Source of the DNA: Deltaproteobacteria bacterium
GTDB taxonomy: Bacteria > Desulfobacterota > Dissulfuribacteria > Dissulfuribacterales > QOAL01
Reading direction: 5' to 3'
Length of the DNA: 11,809 nucleotides
NCBI GenBank assembly: GCA_027068235.1
Contig: JAMOUE010000131.1
Location: forward strand, 1-11,809
Both the position numbers and the translations under genes were made by a program. Of this stretch, positions 6,316-11,809 are shown one piece after another (within the stretch, counting starts at the first letter, position 1; each line of letters starts with the position of its first letter). The notes below the pieces were generated by a model, which had not been told where the DNA came from, made no database searches, and was given only the letters and a program-made list of their open reading frames with translations.

Positions 6316-7209
6316 ATGAAATTAGATCTTGTTAACAAATTTAACAAATTTGGTACGTTTGCATTCTTGGGTTTCTGTATCATGCTCTTTTCTGGGTGTG
6401 CTCAGCATGCTCAAATAGATATGTTGGAACGCAATGTTTCTGGTCTTCAAGTGGAGACCAACAGGCTAGGGGAAGAAGTTCAGTCTATTAAGCGTGAAAT
6501 GGAAGCGGTTAAGGGCCAATCAGTGCAAGGTGGCCGCAAGTCCATTGCCAGGTTGAATGCGAGGATAGATAGCTTGGAGAGCGAGCTCATGAGACTTAAT
6601 GGTTTGGTAGATCAGATAAAATACAACCAAGAAAGAGAAGAAGCTGAGCTTGCGCAGTTGAGAGAGGCAATTAATGCTGGCTATAAAAGGACAAAGAGGG
6701 TGGCAACATTACCACCTTCATCCCCTTCAACTTCTTCAATCTCCTCAACCTCTCCAGTCAAGATTGTTAAAAAGAATCAGATAGTCCAGGATACCAAGGT
6801 GGTAAGCCCTGTAGTTACTAATTCGGCCACACCTTCTAAACCAGAAGATCTTTATAAGGAAGGTTTAGAGCTTTTTAATTTAAAGAGATATCAAGAGGCA
6901 AAAGAGGTCTTTAAAGATTTTATAAAGCAAAATCCCACATCACCTCTTGTTGCAAATGCCCACTTTTGGATAGGAGAGTGCGAGTATAAGCAGTCTCGAT
7001 ATGAAGAGGCGATTCTTGAGTACAATAAAGTCATTAGTAAGTTTCCCAAAAGTAACAAGGTTCCAGACGCACTTCTTAAGCAGGGGTATGCCTTTGCAAA
7101 ACTTGGAGATAAAGAAAGTGCCAAGATTCTTTTGAAAAGGCTTGTAAAGAATTATCCCAAAACCCCTCAGGCAAAGGCAGCCAAAAGGCAACTTAAATTG
7201 TTAAAATAA
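6316..7209 (+). CDS. cpoB: CpoB/YbgF: Tol-associated coiled-coil and TPR lipoprotein
   Basis: CpoB (YbgF) binds TolA and coordinates peptidoglycan synthesis by PBP1B with outer-membrane constriction. The 297-residue protein has an N-terminal membrane segment ending in the lipobox LFSGC, so C28 is the predicted lipidated residue. There is no aspartate at +2, which suggests outer-membrane sorting. A coiled coil covers about 34-120 (ERNVSGLQVETNRLGEEV; IARLNARIDSLESEL). A Ser/Thr/Pro linker spans about 130-175, and three TPR-type repeats run to the end (LYKEGLELFNLKRYQEAKEV, HFWIGECEYKQSRYEEAI, LLKQGYAFAKLGDKESA). E. coli CpoB is a soluble periplasmic protein; here the lipid anchor differs. A GAGG site lies 8 bp before the ATG, and the gene follows tolB by 11 bp, supporting an operon. 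The N-terminus contains a tandem 9-bp duplication (AACAAATTT) giving NKFNKF. Confidence 0.9.
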   Translation: MKLDLVNKFNKFGTFAFLGFCIMLFSGCAQHAQIDMLERNVSGLQVETNRLGEEVQSIKREMEAVKGQSVQGGRKSIARLNARIDSLESELMRLNGLVDQIKYNQEREEAELAQLREAINAGYKRTKRVATLPPSSPSTSSISSTSPVKIVKKNQIVQDTKVVSPVVTNSATPSKPEDLYKEGLELFNLKRYQEAKEVFKDFIKQNPTSPLVANAHFWIGECEYKQSRYEEAILEYNKVISKFPKSNKVPDALLKQGYAFAKLGDKESAKILLKRLVKNYPKTPQAKAAKRQLKLLK

Positions 7210-7233
7210 AATAAACTTCATCAGTTTTTTGTT

Positions 7234-8403
7234 ATGAGCTTATTTAAGAAGAAAACAGGGGTTTTTGTTGTTTTAGTGTTCTGGTTGTGCCTATTCTGGG
7301 CATTTCCTTTTTCTTTAAAGGCATCAGCCACAATCAAGATTGGTGCCTTATTAGATCTCTCTGGACCTTTTAGCACCCTAGGTGCTACTGCCTTTAAATC
7401 CATAAGGTTAGCAGTAGAAAATATCAATCTGCAGGGCGGTATTAAAGGCGTACCTGTTGAAGTACTCGTCTATGACACAGGAGCAGACGAAACTAGATTA
7501 GTTGAAGGTGCAACAGAGTTAAAACGACAAGGTGCTGTTGCACTTATAGGGCCTACTGCCGCAAAGAATTGTTTGCTACTACGAAGATTTGCTGAAAATA
7601 AAAGAATCCCTCTTATGCTCATTGCTGGCACTTCACCTGTACTTACCTTTTCTGGCATTAAGACGAGGTGGACTTTCTCAACTACATTGAATTTTTCGTC
7701 TGAATTAAAGGCCCTGTTTTCTGTTTTTCAAAAGAGAGGGTACCAAAATTTGGGAGTCTTGGTGCAGACCGGGAGTTTTTATAAGGAGTTATTTTTGTGG
7801 ATAAGGGGATATGCTCCTGAATATGGTCTTCGTCTTGGTTGTGCAGAAGGATTCAATTTGAATCAAGAAGATATATCTGGAAAGGTCAAGTATCTAAATA
7901 GATGCGGCCCAGATATTGTCCTTTTTTGGGCAAACAGTCAGGCAAAACCTCTTATTCACGGAATAATGCAATACTTGGATATACCTGTTGGTTTGTCTCA
8001 TACTTTGTATAGTGCAAATCTTATCCAGCCAGCAAATTCAACTAGTATGCTTGCCTTTGTTGCCATACCTTCTGCATTGGCACCTCCTGGTTTAAAAAGA
8101 TCCTTATCATTTAATGCAAGAAACTTTCTGAATAGTTGGGGAAATGAGCTAGAAACAATAGGTTTTGAACAAAGGCTTTATGCTGCTCAGGCCTGGGATG
8201 GCATCAACGTATTGACCTCTGGTTTGAAGGCAGGAGGTGCGAAGGGACGCAGTAGTTTGAGATATGCCTTAGAAAACTCCGTTAAGGATTATTTTGGTGT
8301 AATTGGTAAATTCTCCTATGATAAAAGGGACCACTCTTTTCTAGATCCATCTTCATTGCAGGTTCTTCGTTGTTTTAACGGTCATTGGAGTCTAGTGAGA
8401 TAA
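7234..8403 (+). CDS. LivJ/LivK-type periplasmic substrate-binding protein (orphan)
   Basis: This is a type I periplasmic binding protein of the branched-chain amino acid receptor family (Peripla_BP_6). The 389 residues begin with KKK and a hydrophobic stretch, with signal cleavage likely after KASA (residue 32). The mature start IKIGALLDLSGPFSTLGATAFKS is the classic LivK opening, followed by VPVEVLVYDTGADETRLVEGATEL and ALIGPTAAKN in the first lobe. The second lobe contains the repeated Rossmann-like strand NLGVLVQTGSFYKEL and the late segment YAAQAWDGINVL. No permease or ATPase genes are nearby, so it may serve a transporter encoded elsewhere or have a sensory or envelope role. The ATG at 7234 has no clear Shine-Dalgarno site, but it gives a complete signal peptide. 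It follows cpoB by 24 bp, suggesting co-transcription. The ligand cannot be predicted. Confidence 0.85.
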   Translation: MSLFKKKTGVFVVLVFWLCLFWAFPFSLKASATIKIGALLDLSGPFSTLGATAFKSIRLAVENINLQGGIKGVPVEVLVYDTGADETRLVEGATELKRQGAVALIGPTAAKNCLLLRRFAENKRIPLMLIAGTSPVLTFSGIKTRWTFSTTLNFSSELKALFSVFQKRGYQNLGVLVQTGSFYKELFLWIRGYAPEYGLRLGCAEGFNLNQEDISGKVKYLNRCGPDIVLFWANSQAKPLIHGIMQYLDIPVGLSHTLYSANLIQPANSTSMLAFVAIPSALAPPGLKRSLSFNARNFLNSWGNELETIGFEQRLYAAQAWDGINVLTSGLKAGGAKGRSSLRYALENSVKDYFGVIGKFSYDKRDHSFLDPSSLQVLRCFNGHWSLVR

Positions 8404-8419
8404 GGTAAGGTCTTACTTG

Positions 8420-9223
8420 TCAAACAGCCCTTGCTATTGTCAAAGCAAATACCCTTGAGGCTCCTTTTTGCTTTAAAACCTTGGCAATCTCCTCAAGAGT
8501 ACTGCCTGTAGTCATAACATCATCTACTATTAAAAAATCCTTGTAACCATGAAGAGACTCCACTTTAAAGATGCCTTTCACATTCTTCATCCTTTGTTTC
8601 ATTGCTAGGTCACTTTGAGGTGGATTATTCACAGTCCTCTCTACCAGATTCGTTTTTATAGCCATATTGACAAATAATCTTTTGGCTATAATTGCAGATT
8701 GATTGAACGTCCGCATTCTAAGGCGTTTTGTATGAAGTGGTACCGGAACGATACATAATCTATTGCTTGCGGCTTTTAATTCTATATCCATATCAGAAAA
8801 GATTTCTTGAAGTAGCGGTCTAGAAAGCTTGGTAATAGTCCGCAAACAAGAAAGGTCTCCTCGATACTTAAAGCCTTTTATCAGTTGAGCTACTGGACCT
8901 TGATAGATAAAGATGGATCTGGCTCTATCAAGTTTTGGGGGGTGTCTTAAACACCTGGCACAGATGTGGTTAACAGTCTTCTTGGAATGAAATGGAATAC
9001 CACATTTTAAACAAAAAGGAGCCTTTACCCTCTTTATCTTGGCCATGCATGTTTGACATAGGGGCTTTGAGAAAGGAATGGACAGGGCCTTCTCACATGC
9101 AGGACAGGAACGAGGAAAGATGAAATCAATGAGCAGGCCTGAAATTTGGCCACATCGTTCAGGCCTGCTCTTAGAAAGCTTCAATAATTTATTAATCCAT
9201 AGATTCAACAATGCTTTTGGCAA
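8420..9223 (-). CDS. comF: ComF-family phosphoribosyltransferase-like protein with double zinc ribbon
   Basis: ComF (GntX-type) proteins are cytoplasmic and are linked to DNA uptake or to handling of DNA in the cytosol; the precise reaction is unsettled. The 267-residue protein has two CxxC pairs (C40/C43 with C56/C59, and C71/C74 with C88/C91) forming a double zinc ribbon. A phosphoribosyltransferase domain follows, with [19 protein letters not shown] (about 158-176) and the PRPP-binding loop [12 protein letters not shown] (231-242). It lies downstream of icd. The longest reading starts at TTG 9223, 32 bp inside the icd end, with only a weak site upstream. Homologues usually begin near LLDLLFPRRCPxC, equivalent to residue 30 here, so the first 30 residues are doubtful. 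A perfect inverted repeat falls on codons 18-31. Competence genes are not otherwise visible. Confidence 0.88.
   Translation of the reverse strand: MPKALLNLWINKLLKLSKSRPERCGQISGLLIDFIFPRSCPACEKALSIPFSKPLCQTCMAKIKRVKAPFCLKCGIPFHSKKTVNHICARCLRHPPKLDRARSIFIYQGPVAQLIKGFKYRGDLSCLRTITKLSRPLLQEIFSDMDIELKAASNRLCIVPVPLHTKRLRMRTFNQSAIIAKRLFVNMAIKTNLVERTVNNPPQSDLAMKQRMKNVKGIFKVESLHGYKDFLIVDDVMTTGSTLEEIAKVLKQKGASRVFALTIARAV
9131..9170 (-). repeat. 13-bp perfect inverted repeat between icd and the comF core
   Basis: GAGCAGGCCTGAA (9131-9143) is the exact reverse complement of TTCAGGCCTGCTC (9158-9170), with a 14-nt spacer that itself contains TGGCCA. The stem is GC-rich and would be very stable in RNA of either strand. 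On the minus transcript it starts 21 nt after the icd stop codon. No T-run follows on either strand, so it is not a standard terminator. Each arm also contains the self-palindrome CAGGCCTG, so it could be a DNA site instead. Confidence 0.6.
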
Positions 9224-10412
9224 ACTCTGAACATTTCACCTCTGTGGCATCTGGAATCTGTCTTGCTAGGTCATAGGTGACCTTTTTCTTTGCTATAGCA
9301 TTTTCCAGCCCCTTGTAGATAAGGTCTCTTGCCTCTATCCATCCAAGATATTCCAGCATCATGGCACCAGAAAGGATAAGAGAACCTGGATTGACCTTAT
9401 CAAGACCCGCATATTTGGGAGCTGTCCCATGAGTTGCTTCAAACAGAGCAACTCCGTCCCCAATATTTGCACCAGGAGCCATACCAAGACCTCCAACCTG
9501 TGCAGCCAAGGCATCAGACATATAGTCTCCATTCAGGTTTGGCATTGCAAGAACACTATACTCTGCCGGCCTTAACAGTACCTGCTGAAACATGGCATCG
9601 GCGATCCTGTCTTTTATTACTATTTTTCCTTCTGGAATCTTACCATTATATTCATCCCAAAGTTTTGCCTCAGAGATTGTAACATCTGCAAACTCTGTTT
9701 CGGCAAGCTCATAGCCCCAGTTTCTAAAGGCACCTTCTGTGTATTTCATAATGTTGCCCTTATGGACAAGGGTGACAGAGTCTCTGTTGTTCTCAATGGC
9801 ATATTTAATAGCCTTTCTCACAAGGCGGAATGTCCCGGTCTTACTGATTGGTTTAATGCCAATGCCAGAATCTGGGCGTATGGTAGCATCAAGTTCTTGT
9901 TCTAAGAAGTTTATTACCTTTTTTGCCTCATCACTCTCAGCTGGCCATTCTATACCTGCATAAACGTCTTCGGTATTCTCTCTGAATATCACCATGTTTA
10001 CCAGTTCTGGACGCTTTACAGGGCTTGGAACGCCACGAAAATACCTTACAGGTCTGACGCATGCGTAAAGATCCAGTACCTGCCTGAGAGTAACATTAAG
10101 GCTCCTTATACCTTCACCAACAGGTGTGGTTAGAGGCCCTTTTATGGCAACCACATATTCTGAAATTGCATCAAGAGTTGCTTGAGGTAGATATTCTCCA
10201 GTCTTTTCTTTGGCCTTCTCTCCAGCATAGATTTCTTTCCATACCAGTTTGCGTTTACCATTGTATGCCTTTTCCACTGAAGCATCCAACACAAGCTGAG
10301 TAGCATACCAAATGTCAGGTCCAATCCCATCACCTTCGATGAAGGGAATGATCGGATTGTCCGGCACATTTATACTTCCGTCCTGATTTATCGTAATCTT
10401 TTCCCCTGCCAT
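9192..10412 (-). CDS. icd: NADP-dependent isocitrate dehydrogenase
   Basis: This enzyme converts isocitrate and NADP+ to 2-oxoglutarate, CO2 and NADPH in the cytoplasm. The 406-residue protein matches the bacterial homodimeric type (416 in E. coli). Substrate residues are seen in RSLNVTLRQ (S104, N106, R110), VRPVRYF (R120), and [11 protein letters not shown] (R144, Y151), with K218 in VHKGNIMK. Metal-binding aspartates are in [13 protein letters not shown] (D296, D300). Cofactor residues HGTAPKYAG (K333, Y334) and VTYDLAR (Y380, R384) correspond to the E. coli K344, Y345, Y391 and R395 set that selects NADP over NAD. S104 is the equivalent of the serine phosphorylated by AceK in enterics; no AceK is visible here. 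A perfect AAGGAGG site lies 8 bp before the ATG. The gene ends overlapping the longest possible comF start. Confidence 0.97.
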   Translation of the reverse strand: MAGEKITINQDGSINVPDNPIIPFIEGDGIGPDIWYATQLVLDASVEKAYNGKRKLVWKEIYAGEKAKEKTGEYLPQATLDAISEYVVAIKGPLTTPVGEGIRSLNVTLRQVLDLYACVRPVRYFRGVPSPVKRPELVNMVIFRENTEDVYAGIEWPAESDEAKKVINFLEQELDATIRPDSGIGIKPISKTGTFRLVRKAIKYAIENNRDSVTLVHKGNIMKYTEGAFRNWGYELAETEFADVTISEAKLWDEYNGKIPEGKIVIKDRIADAMFQQVLLRPAEYSVLAMPNLNGDYMSDALAAQVGGLGMAPGANIGDGVALFEATHGTAPKYAGLDKVNPGSLILSGAMMLEYLGWIEARDLIYKGLENAIAKKKVTYDLARQIPDATEVKCSEFAKSIVESMD

Positions 10413-10449
10413 TTATCTTTCCTCCTTGAATAAAATGGGTGGTGGCTGT

Positions 10450-10497
10450 GGCCTTGTATCGGGTTTGATAGTATTATTTTAAGCCTTCTACAAGGCC
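10450..10497. repeat. 9-bp inverted repeat upstream of icd
   Basis: GGCCTTGTA (10450-10458) pairs exactly with TACAAGGCC (10489-10497) across a 30-nt AT-rich spacer. Allowing one bulged G, the arms extend to TGTGGCCTTGTA and TACAAGGCCGACA. It lies 38-85 bp upstream of the icd start, so it could be a regulator site pair or an RNA hairpin in the icd leader. Confidence 0.45.
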
Positions 10498-10528
10498 GAC
10501 ACTCTAACTTATTTGTAAAGAGATTTGT

Positions 10529-10565
10529 AGCAGTTTTTAGTGGGATTAGGCCTTTGAAAACTGCT
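10529..10565. repeat. 9-bp inverted repeat just upstream of the glycosyltransferase
   Basis: AGCAGTTTT (10529-10537) pairs exactly with AAAACTGCT (10557-10565) across a 19-nt spacer. The right arm ends 14 nt before the GGAGG ribosome site (10580-10584) of the GT9 gene. It may fold in the 5' leader of that message or be an operator. Confidence 0.45.
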
Positions 10566-10588
10566 TTCTTATTAAGACTGGAGGTATT

Positions 10589-11536
10589 ATGCCGACATTA
10601 GTTGTAAATCAAGGCGCTCTTGGAGACCTACTTCTTTCCTTGCCTGCGTTTCGTCTTATGAGGAAACACCTTGGCGATTTTACTCTGGCAGGTGATCCGG
10701 AAAAGTGTCTGTTTTTAAAAGAAAGTGGAGAAGTCTCTTCTGTGTTTCCCGCAAATTCGGCTGCCTTCGCTCAACTTTATTCTGGCACCATTCCTCCGCA
10801 TCTGGAGTATTTTGATGATATCTGGTGGTTTACGAGAAGAAGAGGCCTAGTGCCGACTATTTTGATGATGCCAGATTCTCCAAAACAGACCAAAATTGTC
10901 TTCACCGTGGATGAAGGACCAGAACAGACGAATTGTTCGTTATTTCAGTTTGATCAGGTAAAGGCAATTTTGGGCGATACAGAGCCCACGTTGCATGAGA
11001 TGAATCATTCCCTTATTTATGCCAAGCCTCAAGATGAGAAAAAGCAATTTAGATTGGCCATTCATCCAGGTAGCGGAAGCAACAAAAAGAGTTTTCCGCT
11101 GCCCCTTTTTACCAATATTGTAGCAAGGCTTCTTGAGATTTCACCAGCATTAGATTGTTGTTTCATAATTGGTCCTGCTGAAAAGGATATGCTTGAAGAT
11201 GTGGAGGAATTTGCACTAAGGTGGAATGGAAGAGTCAAAATAGCAAGCGGTTTTGATTTGACTGCATTAGCCAATCTCCTTGGAGGAGTAGAGAATTTTT
11301 GGGGTAACGATTCTGGGGTGTCTCACTTGGCAGCATGGTGTGGAGCAAGGACCTTTATCAATTTTGGACCAACAAATCCACGGTTATGGACTCCTTCCTC
11401 AGGAGAGGTGACAGTGTTTCAATCTAGAGCAACTTGCAGCCCCTGTGGTGACAAATACAGGAGCTGCGAAGAATTAGTCTGTTTGAATCAAATAGAAGAA
11501 GATTCGATTTTTGAGACACTACTGGCCGCTTTATAG
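10589..11536 (+). CDS. GT9-family glycosyltransferase (ADP-heptose:LPS heptosyltransferase-like)
   Basis: This protein is predicted to transfer a sugar, in the best-known members ADP-heptose, to the lipopolysaccharide core at the cytoplasmic face of the inner membrane. The 315-residue protein has the family's opening LVVNQGALGDLLLSLPAF with the GxxGD acceptor-site motif (9-13). HPGSGSNKKSFPLPLF (159-174) begins the nucleotide-sugar domain, WGNDSGVSHLAAWCGA (238-253) is the donor-binding signature, and FGPTNPRLWTP (259-269) follows. The tail holds four cysteines (C283, C286, C293, C298), in the CxPC arrangement common in GT9 proteins. GGAGG lies 4 bp before the ATG. It stands alone, with an insertion sequence end beginning within about 25 bp of its stop. 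Sugar specificity cannot be decided from sequence, so no waa/rfa name is given. Confidence 0.88.
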   Translation: MPTLVVNQGALGDLLLSLPAFRLMRKHLGDFTLAGDPEKCLFLKESGEVSSVFPANSAAFAQLYSGTIPPHLEYFDDIWWFTRRRGLVPTILMMPDSPKQTKIVFTVDEGPEQTNCSLFQFDQVKAILGDTEPTLHEMNHSLIYAKPQDEKKQFRLAIHPGSGSNKKSFPLPLFTNIVARLLEISPALDCCFIIGPAEKDMLEDVEEFALRWNGRVKIASGFDLTALANLLGGVENFWGNDSGVSHLAAWCGARTFINFGPTNPRLWTPSSGEVTVFQSRATCSPCGDKYRSCEELVCLNQIEEDSIFETLLAAL

Positions 11537-11545
11537 CAAAAAAAC

Positions 11546-11575
11546 TGTACTGAACTAGACTTAATCTGACACCTT
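11546..11575. mobile_element. Probable insertion sequence end
   Basis: The transposase stop codon (TTA at 11561-11563 on the plus strand) lies in the sequence TTAATCTGACAC. This is preceded by TGTACTGAACTAGAC from 11546. Stop codons embedded in terminal repeats and TGT-starting ends are common in IS481 and IS3 relatives. The partner end is outside the window, so the exact boundary (11546 or a few bases later) is not proven. Confidence 0.35.
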
Positions 11576-11809
11576 TGCAATTGCAGGTAAATTTGTCTGT
11601 CTGATTCTGTCTAACATTTTTTCTTTTACAAGTGACAAAGAATCCAGAAATGTCTGCATGGGAGTTTTCCCAAAGCAATATTTTCCAGAATGCGTCCTTT
11701 CTTCATTATACCACTTTATCCAAGTATCTAAATCATTTTGCAATTCCCCAATATCAGTATATATCTTTTTTCTGAAAGCAATTCTATAGAACTCATCAAG
11801 GATGGTTTT
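11561..11809 (-). CDS. IS481-type transposase, C-terminal part only in window
   Basis: This is the end of a DDE (integrase-core) transposase that moves its own insertion sequence. From the window edge, 82 codons are open to the TAA at 11563-11561. The sequence includes LDEFYRIAFRKKIYTDIGEL and WIKWYNEERTHSGKYCFGKT, followed by PMQTFLDS. The YNEERTH stretch carries the last catalytic-domain helix, and the FGKTPMQTFLDS ending is typical of IS481 relatives. The DDE residues lie beyond the edge. Whether the element is intact cannot be judged here. It points toward the GT9 gene and ends about 25 bp past its stop, so it landed without breaking that gene. Confidence 0.85.
   Translation of the reverse strand, partial: KTILDEFYRIAFRKKIYTDIGELQNDLDTWIKWYNEERTHSGKYCFGKTPMQTFLDSLSLVKEKMLDRIRQTNLPAIAKVSD

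Larger units (their letters stand above)
10413..10588. promoter_or_regulatory. Divergent gap between icd and the glycosyltransferase
   Basis: This 176-bp gap must hold the promoters of both divergent genes. No pair of -35 and -10 boxes stands out on either strand. The gap contains two inverted repeats, at 10450-10497 and 10529-10565, and no gene. Confidence 0.6.

Noticed and set aside
7234..8403. LpoA (penicillin-binding protein activator) as the identity of the binding protein
   Set aside because: The opening and lobe sequences follow the LivJ/LivK pattern, there is no lipobox, and the N-terminal TPR-like domain of LpoA is missing.
8404..8425. Possible bidirectional terminator between the convergent binding-protein and comF genes
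   Set aside because: AAGGTAAG/CTTACTT can pair only with a two-base loop and a wobble, and no T-run follows on either strand.
1..11809. CRISPR arrays, tRNA or rRNA genes, selenocysteine genes
   Set aside because: No regularly spaced repeats, no cloverleaf-like segments and no in-frame TGA in any supported gene were seen by eye.

Overview
The window reads as a chromosomal segment of a Gram-negative, anaerobic sulfur-metabolising bacterium. The likeliest group is Thermodesulfobacteriota (former Deltaproteobacteria), of the sulfur-disproportionating kind such as Dissulfuribacter. This placement is inferred from gene content: a YedE-TusA-DsrE sulfur cluster, a Tol/CpoB envelope block and a GT9 (heptosyltransferase-type) glycosyltransferase, all with strong Shine-Dalgarno sites. 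No ribosomal RNA or other phylogenetic marker is present to prove it.

Layout. (1) 1-2063, minus strand: the N-terminal three quarters of a secreted two-repeat M16 zinc peptidase, cut by the window edge. (2) 2064-2322: a divergent regulatory gap with a perfect 14-bp palindrome, a TTGACA box and four ATTAAT motifs. (3) 2323-4934, plus strand: a compact five-gene operon encoding a YedE/YeeE-type sulfur permease, TusA, a DsrE-like protein and two small unassigned proteins. It ends in a strong intrinsic terminator at 4970-5010. This matches in content and order the 'YTD' cluster described in sulfur disproportionators. (4) 5045-8403, plus strand: tolB, a lipoprotein form of cpoB/ybgF, and an orphan LivJ/LivK-like periplasmic binding protein. 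No pal or tolQRA is next to them. A possible tolB promoter overlaps the preceding terminator. (5) 8420-10412, minus strand: icd (NADP-type isocitrate dehydrogenase) and an overlapping comF-like gene, with a 13-bp perfect inverted repeat inside the start of comF. (6) 10413-10588: a divergent gap with two inverted repeats. (7) 10589-11536, plus strand: a GT9 glycosyltransferase. (8) 11561-11809, minus strand: the C-terminal end of an IS481-type transposase, about 25 bp beyond the GT9 stop codon and running off the window.

How the genes fit together. The sulfur operon supplies a membrane sulfur transporter plus cytoplasmic persulfide carriers that would pass sulfane sulfur into a dissimilatory pathway encoded elsewhere. 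The tolB-cpoB pair and the GT9 enzyme serve the outer envelope. Icd serves central carbon metabolism. The most rewarding targets are the two unassigned small proteins of the sulfur operon, the acidic insert in its permease, and the RNA-level hairpins at 3990-4015 and 9131-9170.
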